Translations under genes and position numbers: made by a program
Source: Caulobacteraceae bacterium
Lineage (GTDB): Bacteria > Pseudomonadota > Alphaproteobacteria > Caulobacterales > Caulobacteraceae
DNA: 41,714 nucleotides
Assembly: GCA_031291685.1 (NCBI GenBank)
Contig: JARLIP010000024.1
Coordinates: 1-41,714 of the forward strand
Direction of reading: 5' to 3'
In this document: piece after piece, positions 24,565-33,422 of the stretch
How the letters are laid out: the number at the start of each line of letters is the position of its first letter
How positions within the stretch are numbered: the stretch's first letter is position 1
The notes under the pieces: generated by a model
Database searches by the model: none
The model's input: the letters and a program-made list of their open reading frames with translations, nothing else
What the model was told of the DNA's origin: nothing

Positions 24565-26874
24565 ATGGCGAGCCAGCCGGCACTGACCCGAACCAAGCGC
24601 GGCAAACCCAGGGCCGAGTCCCCCGAGTCTCCCCACAAGACCGAAAGCAAGTCCGCGAAGAAACAGGCCAAGAAGGCCGCCAAAGCGGTCGCGGCCGCGC
24701 CGACCAAGATCGAAAAGCTTGATGGTAAGTCCGCCAAGGCGATCAGCCCGGCCCCCGCGGCCAAGTTGGCGCCGAAGGCCAAGGCCGCGGTCGCCGCCAG
24801 CGCTTCACCCCCGAAGAAGACCGCAAAGGCCCCGGTCAAGGTGGCCGCTAAGGCCGTCCCTCCACTCGCGCCCAAGGCCATAACCACGGCCAAGCCCAAG
24901 GTGCCTGCGGCGCCCAAGGCCTCCCCTAAGATCGCAACCCCTAGTGCGGCAAGGACCAAGGCAGCCAAACCCGAATCTGTCAGTCGCCCCACGCCCCGCG
25001 CGGAAACCCCGCCACCGGGACCGGAACCCAAGGCCGCGCCGGGCGCGGAACAGGCCGCGGGCCTTGGCGCCTTCGGCCAGAACGTCCTGGAGATGATGAC
25101 GCCCGAGCAGCGTCAGACGCTCGAATCGATGTCGGTCAATCTGGCCCGGGCCGCCCTCACCGCCCAGGGGGCGATAGCCGAGGCCGCCCTGCGTCAGGCT
25201 GACCGGCCCGCGGCCCTGTCTCACGATCCCTTCCATGTAACCCCTGCCCTGACCCAGGTGATGGGCCGCCTCGCCGAGCAGCCCGATCTGATCATGCGCG
25301 CCCAGGCCGATCTGTTCGCCCGCTACACGGACCTGTGGCGAAACGCCGCCCGCCGCGCCTCGGGCGAGCCCGTCGAGCCCGTCGTCACGCCGGCCAAGGG
25401 CGACAAGCGATTCGGCGATCCGGACTGGACCGACAACCCCGTGTTCGACGTCATGAAGCAGTCCTATCTGCTGACCTCGAACTGGCTCAGCGGCCTGGTC
25501 TCAGGGGTCGAGGGCGTGGAGCCCCTCGAAAAACGCCGGGTCGAATTCTTCACCAAGATGCTCACCGACGCCTTTTCTCCGTCAAACTTCCTGGTCTCCA
25601 ACCCCGCCGCCCTGAAGGAAATCGCGGCGACCAAAGGTGAAAGCCTCCTGCGGGGGATGGAGAACTTCGCGGAGGACATGGCGCGCGGCGGGGGCCAACT
25701 CTCCATCAGCCAGACGGATTTCGACAAGTTCAAGGTGGGTGAGAACATCGCCACCGCCCCGGGCAAGGTGGTGTTCCAGAACGAGCTGATCCAGTTGCTG
25801 CAATTCTCGCCCACAACCGAGACCGTGCACGAGATCCCGCTGCTGATCTTCCCGCCCTGGATCAACAAGTTCTACATCCTGGACCTGCGGCCCGAGAACT
25901 CGATGATCCGCTGGCTGGCCAGCCAGGGCTTTACGGTGTTCGTCACCTCCTGGGTGAACCCGGACCAGAAACTCGCGACCAAGACCTTCGAGGACTACAT
26001 GATCGACGGGGTCTATGCCGCCAGCCAGGCGGTGATGACCCAATGCAAGGTCGACCGGATCAATACGGTCGGATACTGCATCGGCGGCACCCTGCTCTCC
26101 TGCACCCTGGCCTATATGGCGGCCAAGGGGGACGAGCGGTTCTCATCGGCCACCTTCTTCGCCGCCCAGCAGGATTTCAGCGAGGCCGGCGATCTGCTCC
26201 TGTTCACGGACGAGGACTGGATCGGCGACGTCGAAAAGCAGATGGACGCTGGCGGCGGCGTGCTGTCGGGCAAGGCCATGGCCGACACCTTCAACGCCCT
26301 GCGCGGCAACGACCTGATCTGGTCGTTCTTCGTCAATAACTATCTCCTGGGCAAGGAGCCCAAGCCCTTCGACCTGCTGTTCTGGAACGCGGACCAGACC
26401 CGCATGCCCAAGACCCTGCACCTGTCCTATCTGCGGGAGTTCTATCGCGACAATAAGCTGGCCAAGGGTGAGCTGGTCCTGGGCGGGGAGCGGATCGACC
26501 TGTCCAAGGTCAAGATCCCGGTCTTCGTGCAGTCCTCCAAGGAGGATCACATCGCCCCCTATCGCTCGGTCTATAAGGGCGCGCGTCTGTTCGGCGGACC
26601 GACCCAGTTCATGATGGCGGGCTCGGGCCACATCGCCGGCGTGATCAATGCACCTGTGGCTCAGAAATATCAGCACTGGACCAACACCGCCCTGCCCCCG
26701 AAAGTCGAGGACTGGATCTCTGGCGCGATGGAGCATCCAGGGTCCTGGTGGACCTATTGGGCTGAATGGCTGGGCGCGCGTTCTGGGCCGATGGTTCCCG
26801 CGCGTGATCCGACCAAGGGTCCGCTAAAGCCTATCGAGGACGCCCCGGGCAGCTTCGTGAAGGTGCGTTCGTGA
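24565..26874 (+). CDS. phaC: Class I poly(3-hydroxyalkanoate) synthase PhaC with Lys/Ala/Pro-rich N-terminal extension
   Basis: PhaC polymerises (R)-3-hydroxyacyl-CoA into storage polyester at the granule surface. The 769-residue product has the lipase-like box GYCIGG with catalytic Cys505, Asp661 in KEDHIAPY and His689 in GSGHIAG, the complete PhaC triad. The PhaC_N region covers about residues 240-410. Class I enzymes are usually near 570-600 residues. The excess is residues 1-165, a low-complexity segment of Ala, Pro and Lys (29 Lys in the first 160) with repeated AKK/KAA/PKA units like those of histone H1-like or PhaM-type DNA-binding tails. The start ATG at 24565 is preceded by AGGGAG with a ten-base gap, so the extension appears to be translated. 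No second synthase subunit (PhaE) or phasin gene is adjacent. Confidence 0.93.
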   Translation: MASQPALTRTKRGKPRAESPESPHKTESKSAKKQAKKAAKAVAAAPTKIEKLDGKSAKAISPAPAAKLAPKAKAAVAASASPPKKTAKAPVKVAAKAVPPLAPKAITTAKPKVPAAPKASPKIATPSAARTKAAKPESVSRPTPRAETPPPGPEPKAAPGAEQAAGLGAFGQNVLEMMTPEQRQTLESMSVNLARAALTAQGAIAEAALRQADRPAALSHDPFHVTPALTQVMGRLAEQPDLIMRAQADLFARYTDLWRNAARRASGEPVEPVVTPAKGDKRFGDPDWTDNPVFDVMKQSYLLTSNWLSGLVSGVEGVEPLEKRRVEFFTKMLTDAFSPSNFLVSNPAALKEIAATKGESLLRGMENFAEDMARGGGQLSISQTDFDKFKVGENIATAPGKVVFQNELIQLLQFSPTTETVHEIPLLIFPPWINKFYILDLRPENSMIRWLASQGFTVFVTSWVNPDQKLATKTFEDYMIDGVYAASQAVMTQCKVDRINTVGYCIGGTLLSCTLAYMAAKGDERFSSATFFAAQQDFSEAGDLLLFTDEDWIGDVEKQMDAGGGVLSGKAMADTFNALRGNDLIWSFFVNNYLLGKEPKPFDLLFWNADQTRMPKTLHLSYLREFYRDNKLAKGELVLGGERIDLSKVKIPVFVQSSKEDHIAPYRSVYKGARLFGGPTQFMMAGSGHIAGVINAPVAQKYQHWTNTALPPKVEDWISGAMEHPGSWWTYWAEWLGARSGPMVPARDPTKGPLKPIEDAPGSFVKVRS

Positions 26875-26943
26875 GGTGTTGTTCTATTATATTGAAGGGT
26901 GTCCGGGTTGGAAGCTCTCGATTCTTATTCAAAGGAGCCAGCG

Positions 26944-27990
26944 CTAGCTGGAGGACTTATCCGTTTCCTCAAGAATTCCCAACGCGGCGCGCAGATTGAT
27001 GGAGTCAGCTCCAGGAAACCATCCAACCTCTTCTATATGGTCCCATAGGCGCTCGATGTGGCTTTTGGAGGCGGCTTCGAAGTGGGAGGTCATATCGGAC
27101 ATGTATTGATCGAGGTGGTCCTCATTTACGATATCCACGTATCGATCTCCTGATTCGATTCCGCTCACGATAATTCTTGCGGATTTGACCTCGCTGACCT
27201 CAGCATCCCGCAGAACCCATAATTTTGCGCCAAGCACTACGAATGGGTGAAGATAGGTGGACCTGGTGAGTTCGGCATCCAAGAAGAACGACGTCTGATC
27301 TACGCGTTCACTCTCTCGGGTAAATGGTGGAAGGCTCGCGTGGACATAATCCAAACTCAGAATGCGAGCTCTCGCCAGCCCTCCATCGACGGCTGATAAG
27401 CACGCCCTAACCGCGCCCCATGCTGGGCTAATTTTCCCCTGTTCTGCACTTTCACGCCCGCCCTTTGTTTCGCGAAACGCTGTTGCGACCACCTCAACAG
27501 GAGGCGCCGTCACGTGGGATGGCGCGAGCAACGCTCTCCCGTCATCTGGATAAGCTCGCCCGACAACATGGTCGTATAACGTGCGAATGTCGCGATGTTT
27601 GCTCAGGCGATACTCATTCGAGAGTCTATCAACAACTCCTGCAAGCTCTCCCTCTCTTCCAACCCAGTAATTGCTGACACTTATTCTGCTTTTCTCGCCA
27701 ATATCGTCAGGTGACAGAATAATATTAGAATTATGTAGCGATTTGCATTCGCAAAAAATCTCCATGTTGATGATCGGTGCGCCGATGCCTTCGTACTTGC
27801 GAGGACTATCCAGTAGATGCCGGGAATAAACGTCTATCTCTCGCTGCTTCCCTGTCTCCGCGTCCTGATAGTAGACGCCTCGGCTGGCAGGCCAATGATT
27901 GGTGCGAAAAGACTCAGCCACCCTTTTCTCAAGACGTAGAGATCGCGCAGCATCTGACTTGGCTAGAATGTCTCTGATGTCGCCGGTCAC
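26944..27990 (-). CDS. Unrecognised protein with PD-(D/E)XK-nuclease-like N-terminal region, low G+C
   Basis: I do not recognise this family. Counting from the GTG at 27990, the 348-residue protein starts with a helix (LRLEKRVAESF, residues 18-28), then a hydrophilic turn and QREIDVYSR with Asp53, then a strand MEIFCECKS with Glu81 and Lys83. The order helix-Glu, Asp, Glu-x-Lys is the core pattern of PD-(D/E)XK nucleases and related restriction enzymes. The C-terminal 200 residues have no motif I can name. An upstream TTG at 28086 would add 32 residues of unlikely composition. G+C is clearly lower than in the neighbours (25 of 60 at 27661-27720, 21 of 60 at 27721-27780), and codon use is mixed, pointing to horizontal gain. 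No methyltransferase, integrase or toxin-antitoxin partner is adjacent. A defence role is possible but unproven. Confidence 0.65.
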   Translation of the reverse strand: MTGDIRDILAKSDAARSLRLEKRVAESFRTNHWPASRGVYYQDAETGKQREIDVYSRHLLDSPRKYEGIGAPIINMEIFCECKSLHNSNIILSPDDIGEKSRISVSNYWVGREGELAGVVDRLSNEYRLSKHRDIRTLYDHVVGRAYPDDGRALLAPSHVTAPPVEVVATAFRETKGGRESAEQGKISPAWGAVRACLSAVDGGLARARILSLDYVHASLPPFTRESERVDQTSFFLDAELTRSTYLHPFVVLGAKLWVLRDAEVSEVKSARIIVSGIESGDRYVDIVNEDHLDQYMSDMTSHFEAASKSHIERLWDHIEEVGWFPGADSINLRAALGILEETDKSSS

Positions 27991-28184
27991 TCTGTCACTT
28001 TCGGATGTGATAAAGCGGAGCCCTCTGACCCAGCTTTGCAAAAATGCGAGGCACGCAGCCTCTTGTGAGGTCGAATGACAACCCAAATAAACGGGGAGGC
28101 ATTCGCAAGTTGAGTTCGGTCAAACCGGTGAAGGCCGATGATGGAATGTCGAGGAGCTGAGGCCCTCCCGACGCCCACCGCCAT

Positions 28185-28703
28185 TTAAACCGGGACGAAC
28201 TTCAACGCCACGCCGTTGTTGCAATAGCGTAAGCCCGTGGGTGCGGGACCATCGTCGAACACGTGGCCCTGGTGTCCGAGGCAACGGGCGCAATGATATT
28301 CCTTGCGCTCCATCCCGATCTTCAGGTCGCGCTTGAAGCCAAGCGCGCCGTCGATGGCCCGGTAAAAGCTGGGCCAGCCGGTGTGGGAGTCAAACTTCCA
28401 GTCGGAGCGGAACAGCGGCAGATCGCAACCGAGGCAGGCGAACAAGCCCTTGCGATGCTCGTTCAGCAGGGGGCTGGTCCCGGGATATTCGGTGCCCTCC
28501 TGGCGCAGGACGTCGAAGGACGCTCCGGGCAGGCGTTTGCGCCAGTCGGCCTCGGTAAGCTTGCGGAAGGGCGAGTTGGCGAAGGCCTGGGCGGGATCGG
28601 CGGCATGGGCCTTCGACCGGGCCAGGGCGAACAGGCCAAGGGCGGCGCCGGAAAACATCAGGGCGCGGCGGCTTGGATCAAGGGCGGGGGCGGTGCGGCT
28701 CAT
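28185..28703 (-). CDS. msrB: Peptide-methionine (R)-S-oxide reductase MsrB, exported
   Basis: MsrB reduces methionine-R-sulfoxide in oxidised proteins. The 172-residue protein has an N-terminal leader with a twin arginine (SRRALMF, residues 11-17), then a hydrophobic stretch ending near AHA, typical of Tat export. The domain shows the zinc ligands Cys90 and Cys93 (CLGC) and Cys138 and Cys141 (CARC). The catalytic Cys161 lies in RYCNNG (usually RYCIN). The export signal implies a periplasmic repair enzyme, distinct from cytoplasmic MsrB; no MsrA or MsrP gene is adjacent. It lies between the low-G+C gene and the GNAT gene on the same strand. Confidence 0.92.
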   Translation of the reverse strand: MSRTAPALDPSRRALMFSGAALGLFALARSKAHAADPAQAFANSPFRKLTEADWRKRLPGASFDVLRQEGTEYPGTSPLLNEHRKGLFACLGCDLPLFRSDWKFDSHTGWPSFYRAIDGALGFKRDLKIGMERKEYHCARCLGHQGHVFDDGPAPTGLRYCNNGVALKFVPV

Positions 28704-28774
28704 ACCCCTGCATACGTGGCGCCCGACCGAACGGTTACAAGACCGGCCTCTTTTTCTCCTGACCTGAAGATCGT

Positions 28775-29224
28775 CTATCCGTCGGACACCCGCGTCCAGG
28801 CATAGAGGGCGTCCGGTTCCTGCTCCTCATTGCGGGCGCCGTCCGTGAGCGCCTGGAGGCGAAAGGCGTGGCGCTCGTAGAAGCGTCGGGCGGCGGCGTT
28901 CTTCTGGAAGGCCCAGAGTTGCAAGCCATCCTGCCCGTCCATGACTTGGCGCAGCAGACGCTCCCCCACCCCGCGCCCATGATGGTCGGAGTGGACATAG
29001 AGATGGTTCAACCAGCCCGGCGTGGCGGCCGCGTAGCCGAGGATCATTCCATCGGTCTCCACCAGCCAGACCGTATTCGACGGGAAAAGCTGATCGCAAA
29101 AATAGGCCAGATCCTCCTGCGCGGTGTGTAGTTCGGGCAGGAACGGCAGGCAGGCGCGGACGGTCAGGCGGTGCAGCACCGCCAGGGCCGGCATGTCCTC
29201 CAGCCCGGCGCGCCGCAACCGCAT
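28775..29224 (-). CDS. GNAT-family N-acetyltransferase
   Basis: This 149-residue protein has the GNAT fold. An N-terminal [18 protein letters not shown] opens strand 1 and helix 1. The acetyl-CoA-binding motif A is LNHLYVHSDHHGRGVGERLL, with the H-x-x-G-R-G-V-G pyrophosphate loop near residues 82-87. The C-terminal AFQKNAAARRFYERHAF is the usual motif B. The acceptor substrate cannot be told from the sequence. Its start overlaps the argC stop by one base, so it is coupled to argC; this may mean the two are transcribed together rather than functionally linked. Confidence 0.88.
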   Translation of the reverse strand: MRLRRAGLEDMPALAVLHRLTVRACLPFLPELHTAQEDLAYFCDQLFPSNTVWLVETDGMILGYAAATPGWLNHLYVHSDHHGRGVGERLLRQVMDGQDGLQLWAFQKNAAARRFYERHAFRLQALTDGARNEEQEPDALYAWTRVSDG

Positions 29225-30174
29225 CAGTTCAGGCCCGCCGCCTCGTCCAGGCCCAGCATCAGGTTCAGGTTCTGCACCGCCGCCCCCGATGCGCCCTTGC
29301 CCAGATTGTCCAGCAGGGCCACCAGCCGCGCCTGACCATTGGTCTGGTTGCCGAACACGAACAGCTTCATGCGGTTGGTGCCGTTCAGGCCCTCCGGGTC
29401 CAGGGTCTTGAGGGCTGCCGCCTCTTTCAACGAAGCAACCTCGACAAAGCGCTCCCCGGCATAGGCGTCGTTGAGCGCCCCATGAAGATCTTCTGGCGTT
29501 GGCGCGCCGGGCAAGGCCCAGAGCTGCAAAGGAACCTCAACAATCATGCCCTGAGCGTAGCGGCCCACCGATGGCGCCATCAGGGGGGGATGGGTAAGCC
29601 CGATCCGCTCGGCCATTTCCGGCACATGCTTGTGCTCCAGGCCCAGGGCGTAGATGCGGTAGGCGACGCGGGTATAGTCCGCTGATGTCGGGTCTTCGAA
29701 TTCGGCGATCATCGACTTGCCGCCGCCGGAATAGCCGGACACGCCGCCGATGGTCACCGGCCAGCTCGCAGGCAACAGTCCCGCGCGGATCAGGGGCCGC
29801 AGCAGGCCGATTGCGCCTGTCGACCAGCATCCCGGATTTGTCACCCGCGTGGAGGCCGTGATCGCCGCGCGCTGGCCGGGCTCGCTTTCGGGAAAACCGA
29901 ACACCCAGCCGGGGGCGACCCGATGGGCGGTGGAGGCGTCGATGACCTTGACCTTGGGATTGTCGATCAGGGCCACAGCTTCCCGCGCCGCATCGTCCGG
30001 TAGGCACAGGATCACCAGGTCGGCGCTGTTCAGCATCTCGGCGCGGGCGGCCGGGTCCTTGCGGCGCGCCGGGTCGATGGACACCAGCGCGATATCCGGA
30101 CGAGCCTCCAGACGGCCGCGGATTTGCAGCCCCGTGGTGCCGGCTTCGCCATCGATGAAGACCTTGGGGGCCAT
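29224..30174 (-). CDS. argC: N-acetyl-gamma-glutamyl-phosphate reductase, short type
   Basis: ArgC reduces N-acetylglutamyl-5-phosphate to the semialdehyde in arginine synthesis. The 316-residue protein is the short (type 2) form. It shows [17 protein letters not shown] for NADP binding at the N-terminus, the catalytic Cys116 in [11 protein letters not shown], and [13 protein letters not shown]. The start ATG at 30174 has a perfect GGAGG six bases upstream; a longer reading from 30222 lacks that support. It lies just downstream of the rpsI terminator, so its own promoter must sit in or just before that region. It is followed by the GNAT gene with a one-base overlap. Confidence 0.94.
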   Translation of the reverse strand: MAPKVFIDGEAGTTGLQIRGRLEARPDIALVSIDPARRKDPAARAEMLNSADLVILCLPDDAAREAVALIDNPKVKVIDASTAHRVAPGWVFGFPESEPGQRAAITASTRVTNPGCWSTGAIGLLRPLIRAGLLPASWPVTIGGVSGYSGGGKSMIAEFEDPTSADYTRVAYRIYALGLEHKHVPEMAERIGLTHPPLMAPSVGRYAQGMIVEVPLQLWALPGAPTPEDLHGALNDAYAGERFVEVASLKEAAALKTLDPEGLNGTNRMKLFVFGNQTNGQARLVALLDNLGKGASGAAVQNLNLMLGLDEAAGLN

Positions 30175-30230
30175 GCTCGCCTCCGTTCGCGCCGCGTCTC
30201 GCGGTCGCCTGAACCAAACCACAATCCAAA

Positions 30231-30263
30231 GAAAAAGGGCGCCTCGGATGAACCGAAGCGCCC
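30231..30263 (-). terminator. Rho-independent terminator of rplM-rpsI
   Basis: On the minus strand an eleven-base-pair stem, GGGCGCTTCGG with CCGAGGCGCCC and a TTCAT loop, is followed by TTTTTC. One G-T pair is present. This is a classic terminator, about 42 bases after the rpsI stop and some 57 bases before the argC start. Confidence 0.85.
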
Positions 30264-30304
30264 CTTCGAAAACGCCCCTCCGGAAAGGAGCGGGTGTTTC
30301 GCGC

Positions 30305-30775
30305 TTAGCGCTTCGAGAACTGGAAGCTACGGCGGGCCTTGGCCTTGCCGTACTTCTTACGCTCGACGACGCGGCTGTCGCGGGTCAGGAAGCCGTGGGG
30401 CTTCAGCACCGCGCGCAGGCCGGGCTCATAATAGGTCAGGGCCTTGGACAGGCCGTGACGCACCGCACCGGCCTGGCCGGACAGACCCGAGCCCTCGACC
30501 GTCACGACGACGTCGAACTGGCCGAGACGGTCAGCGATCTGCAGGGGCTGGGCGATCATCATGCGCAGCACCGGACGGGCGAAATAGACTTCCTGATCGC
30601 GACCATTGATCGTGATCTGGCCCTTGCCCGGCTTGATCCAAACGCGAGCGATCGCGTTCTTGCGCTTGCCGGTGGCGTAGGCGCGGCCCTGGGCGTCGAT
30701 CTGCTGTTCGCGGACGATCGCTTCGGGGGCGGGGTTGGAGGACAGGCTTTGGAGAGCCTCGAGACCTTCGGCCAT
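30305..30775 (-). CDS. rpsI: 30S ribosomal protein S9
   Basis: This is a 156-residue S9 protein with the typical alphaproteobacterial N-terminal extension of about 25 residues before the conserved core ([18 protein letters not shown]). The core is [16 protein letters not shown], then [12 protein letters not shown] and the basic C-terminal tail [20 protein letters not shown], which reaches the P-site tRNA. It is 3 bp downstream of rplM, the standard pairing, and is followed by a strong terminator. Confidence 0.97.
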   Translation of the reverse strand: MAEGLEALQSLSSNPAPEAIVREQQIDAQGRAYATGKRKNAIARVWIKPGKGQITINGRDQEVYFARPVLRMMIAQPLQIADRLGQFDVVVTVEGSGLSGQAGAVRHGLSKALTYYEPGLRAVLKPHGFLTRDSRVVERKKYGKAKARRSFQFSKR

Positions 30776-30778
30776 GGC

Positions 30779-31255
30779 TTATTGGCTCCGCGCGTTCTTG
30801 CTGTTCTTGCTCTTGAAGTCGATGACTTCCGGAGCTTGAGCTTCATGGGGATGTTCAGCGCTGCTGTAGATGCGCAGATGGGTCATTTGGGCGCGCGCCA
30901 GGGGGCTTTCCTTGGGCAGCATGCGCTCCACGGCCTTTTCCAGGATCCGCTCGGGGAAACGGCCGCCGAGGATCTTGCCCGCGGTGCGTTCCTTGATCCC
31001 GCCGGGATAGCCGGTGTGCCAGTAGTATTTCTTCAGCTCGAGCTTGCGGCCGGTGAACTTCACCTTGTCGGCGTTGACCACGACAACATAGTCGCCGCAA
31101 TCGACGTGGGGGGTGTAGTCCGGGCGATGCTTGCCGCGAAGGCGCATCGCGATGAACGTCGCCAGGCGGCCGACAACGGCGTCCTGGGCGTCAATCACGA
31201 TCCACTTCTTCTCGACGTCCGCCGGCTTCAACGAGGCCGTGGTCTTGGTCGTCAT
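30779..31255 (-). CDS. rplM: 50S ribosomal protein L13
   Basis: This is a 158-residue L13 protein recognised from [34 protein letters not shown] and [15 protein letters not shown]13 is a primary 23S rRNA-binding protein needed for 50S assembly. The C-terminal extension is basic and lengthens the usual 142-residue form. It heads the rplM-rpsI operon behind a good sigma-70 promoter; the stop is three bases from rpsI. In other bacteria L13 can regulate the operon mRNA; I see no clear operator. Confidence 0.97.
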   Translation of the reverse strand: MTTKTTASLKPADVEKKWIVIDAQDAVVGRLATFIAMRLRGKHRPDYTPHVDCGDYVVVVNADKVKFTGRKLELKKYYWHTGYPGGIKERTAGKILGGRFPERILEKAVERMLPKESPLARAQMTHLRIYSSAEHPHEAQAPEVIDFKSKNSKNARSQ

Positions 31256-31314
31256 GGGTCCGATCCGTTTGGGCTAGCGATGAACGGCGGACCGCTCTTC
31301 GACTTGAGGGCGGG

Positions 31315-31343
31315 GCAATACTGGTGAGCGCCGCCCCTGTCAA
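31315..31343 (-). promoter_or_regulatory. Sigma-70-type promoter of rplM-rpsI
   Basis: The minus strand reads TTGACA (31343-31338), a 17-bp spacer and TATTGC (31320-31315). The -35 element is a perfect consensus and the -10 matches at its first three positions. This gives a leader of about 50-60 bases before the rplM ATG. Confidence 0.6.
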
Positions 31344-31398
31344 CGCTAATTTGCGCCGCAAAGGCCCCGGAAAGCCTTATCTGACAAGGATTTGCGGA

Positions 31399-31419
31399 AT
31401 AGGGTAATATAATACCTAT
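31399..31419. other. AT-rich inverted repeat after the ctaA stop
   Basis: ATAGG and CCTAT arms flank an A+T-rich centre (GTAATATAATAC), starting immediately after the ctaA stop codon. It could form a weak hairpin but has no U-tract, or could be a binding site. It stands out as a short A+T-rich patch in GC-rich DNA. Confidence 0.35.
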
Positions 31420-32451
31420 CTAAAGTCTGCGACTGCGCCAGGCGAAGGTGGCAGCCACGGCCAGGACGATGGCGGCGCCGGTCTGATGCAGGATGCTCAT
31501 GGTCAGGGGCGCGTGGGTCATCAGGGTGGCTACGCCCAGGGCCGCCTGCAGGCTGACCAGAACCCCGATGGTCACCGCCGCGCCGCGATATCGCTCGGGC
31601 AGATGAATAGCCCGGCCGGCGATGAAGGCGATGCTCAGGCCGAAAACCAAGACGACATAGGCCGCGATCCGGTGATTGAACTGCACGGCCGCCTGGCTGT
31701 GGGCCAGGGTCGCCCATAGCCCCCCTGACCGGTAGTCGGTGGGGAGCCAGGCGCCGTTCATCAGGGGCCAGTCGTTATAGACCAGACCCGCCTTGTTACC
31801 GGCCACCAGGGCGCCCAGCAGGCACTGGACATAGACCAGGACGAGGAAGATGGCCGAGGCCGGTTTCCACGGCGTGGGGCGGGTCGGGCGCCCCTGCCCC
31901 GTCCAGGCCTCCCAGCCGGTCCAGATCAGGGCGCAATAGAGGATCAGGGCCAGGCCCAGATGGGCGGCCAGGCGCTCCGGCGCCACATAGACCCGGGTCT
32001 CAAGGCCGCTGGCAACCATCCACCAACCCACAAGCCCCTGCAGACCGCCCAGGGCGAACAACACCACACAGCGCCAGATCAGCCGGGGCGGCAGGCGGCG
32101 GGTGATCAGGAACCCTATGAACGGAACCGCGAACACCACGCCCACGATGCGTCCCAGCAGGCGGTGGGCCCATTCCCACCAGAAGATGCCCTTGAACTGC
32201 TCCAGGCTCATGCCGCGATTGATGAACTGGTACTGGGGGATCTTCTGATAGTTCTGAAATTCCGCCATCCAGGCCTGATGGTTCAGGGGCGGCAGGGCGC
32301 CGGAGATCGGCTTCCACTGGGTGATGGACAGGCCAGAGCCCGTTAGCCGGGTGGCGCCGCCGACAATGACCATGGCGAAGACAAGGGCGGCGGTCAGGAA
32401 CAGCCAGACGGCGACTGGCCGTGAGCGGTCCGATCTCAGGAACGAAGTCAT
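31420..32451 (-). CDS. ctaA: Heme A synthase (Cox15/CtaA, type 2)
   Basis: CtaA oxidises the methyl group of heme O to make heme A for cytochrome aa3 oxidase. The 343-residue membrane protein has eight predicted helices in two homologous halves. The signature [14 protein letters not shown] lies near residues 29-43, the heme-binding [10 protein letters not shown] follows, and QFNHRIAAY and ILHQTG carry the second-half histidines. Its size and segments fit the Cox15-like type 2 enzyme of Alphaproteobacteria and mitochondria. No other cytochrome oxidase gene is nearby. It is upstream of rplM on the same strand but 164 bp away, with the rplM promoter between. Confidence 0.95.
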   Translation of the reverse strand: MTSFLRSDRSRPVAVWLFLTAALVFAMVIVGGATRLTGSGLSITQWKPISGALPPLNHQAWMAEFQNYQKIPQYQFINRGMSLEQFKGIFWWEWAHRLLGRIVGVVFAVPFIGFLITRRLPPRLIWRCVVLFALGGLQGLVGWWMVASGLETRVYVAPERLAAHLGLALILYCALIWTGWEAWTGQGRPTRPTPWKPASAIFLVLVYVQCLLGALVAGNKAGLVYNDWPLMNGAWLPTDYRSGGLWATLAHSQAAVQFNHRIAAYVVLVFGLSIAFIAGRAIHLPERYRGAAVTIGVLVSLQAALGVATLMTHAPLTMSILHQTGAAIVLAVAATFAWRSRRL

Positions 32452-32593
32452 GCGCGGTAAGCGACTTTCAGACTGTGGACGCTGACAGAGACCTCCGGGT
32501 TAGACCGCGTCCGGCGCCGCGACAAGCCCGGCGATGACGTGTAATCCATCGCCTCGATGCGCCAACCGGCCCATCAAGCCCTGGAGATCGACG

Positions 32594-32791
32594 GTGAGCG
32601 CACGTGTTCGCAAGGCCATTGGCGGCCTTTTGATCCTGATCTTCCTGGTGCTCTACGTCCTCGTGATCATCACCATTGGCGATCACGTGCCAAACCAGTG
32701 GGCGATCAAGCTTGTCTATTATCTGGTGGCCGGAACCGCCTGGGGCGTGCCCATCATTCCCCTGATCACCTGGATGAACCGGGGGGCGTAG
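32594..32791 (+). CDS. Small membrane protein, DUF2842 family
   Basis: This is a 65-residue protein with two predicted membrane helices (residues about 10-29 and 41-58) separated by a short polar loop (GDHVPNQW), as in the DUF2842 family of Alphaproteobacteria. Function unknown. I chose the GTG at 32594 because GGAG lies about seven bases upstream and the product starts with a basic VSARVRK. An ATG at 32534 would add 20 residues of non-family type. It is divergent from ctaA with a 142-bp gap and convergent with tRNA-Pro(GGG), whose terminator lies between them. Confidence 0.82.
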   Translation: MSARVRKAIGGLLILIFLVLYVLVIITIGDHVPNQWAIKLVYYLVAGTAWGVPIIPLITWMNRGA

Positions 32792-32811
32792 TTGGCTATT
32801 TCGCCAGGCGG

Positions 32812-32850
32812 AAAAAGCCAAGGCCCGCGAGGGTTGCTCGCGGGCCTTGG
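32812..32850 (-). terminator. Rho-independent terminator of tRNA-Pro(GGG)
   Basis: CCAAGGCCCGCGAG and CTCGCGGGCCTTGG form a perfect 14-base-pair stem around GGTTG. On the minus strand it begins nine bases after the tRNA 3' end and is followed by TTTTT. It may also stop plus-strand transcription from the DUF2842 gene, since the stem is symmetrical. Confidence 0.85.
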
Positions 32851-32858
32851 CATTCCTC

Positions 32859-32935
<77 letters not shown>

Positions 32936-32949
32936 CCGAGAGGAGCGCC

Positions 32950-32978
32950 CTTATAGGCAGGCGAACCCCGCGCCGCAA
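32950..32978 (-). promoter_or_regulatory. Sigma-70-type promoter of tRNA-Pro(GGG)
   Basis: The minus strand reads TTGCGG (32978-32973), a 17-bp spacer and TATAAG (32955-32950), 14 bases before the mature tRNA 5' end. The promoter begins 17 bases after the MerR stop, so the tRNA has its own transcription start. Confidence 0.65.
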
Positions 32979-32994
32979 TCGGGAATATGACGTT

Positions 32995-33405
32995 TTAGGA
33001 GCGAACGAGCACGGCATCGAGTCTGGCCTTGGCCGACTCGAGAACCGTCAGGGCGTCTTCCAGGCGATCTCGCTCCAAGCCACTGAATTCCAGGGCTTCT
33101 TCGAGCTGTTCAATGCTGTCCGCGATTTCATCGACTGCGCCTGATGCGGCCATGAGCCGGCGAACGCCCTGCTCCTTGTGCAGTTTCTGCACGCCCTTGA
33201 TGGTGTAGCCTTCGTCGTGAAGCAGGGTTCGCACCCCCTTCAGCACCGCCAGATCCTGGGGACGATAGAATCGCCGCCCCCCTGCCCGCTTCATCGGCCG
33301 GATGAAGGAAAAGCGGGTTTCCCAAAAGCGAAGCACATGCTGCGGCACGCCGAGTTCCTCGGCCGCCTCAGAAATCGTGCGGAATGCTTCCGGGCCTTTA
33401 GACAA
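32995..33405 (-). CDS. MerR-family transcriptional regulator
   Basis: This 136-residue protein has a MerR-type winged helix-turn-helix at residues about 8-75. The segment [19 protein letters not shown] is the helix-turn-helix, RRFYRPQDL is the wing, and [14 protein letters not shown] is the second helical motif. A coiled-coil-like C-terminus ([22 protein letters not shown]) should mediate dimerisation; no cysteine metal site is present. The start is a TTG at 33405 ([10 protein letters not shown]), chosen for family fit. The gene follows ihfA with a 130-bp gap that contains a palindromic repeat. The ihfA-merR order is conserved in Alphaproteobacteria, but its targets are unknown to me. Confidence 0.88.
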   Translation of the reverse strand: MSKGPEAFRTISEAAEELGVPQHVLRFWETRFSFIRPMKRAGGRRFYRPQDLAVLKGVRTLLHDEGYTIKGVQKLHKEQGVRRLMAASGAVDEIADSIEQLEEALEFSGLERDRLEDALTVLESAKARLDAVLVRS

Positions 33406-33422
33406 TGAAACCGTACCCTAGG

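Noticed and set aside
26875-28184. A restriction-modification or toxin-antitoxin system around the low-G+C gene
   Set aside because: Only one gene is present in the islet; neither side carries a methyltransferase, specificity subunit or small partner gene.
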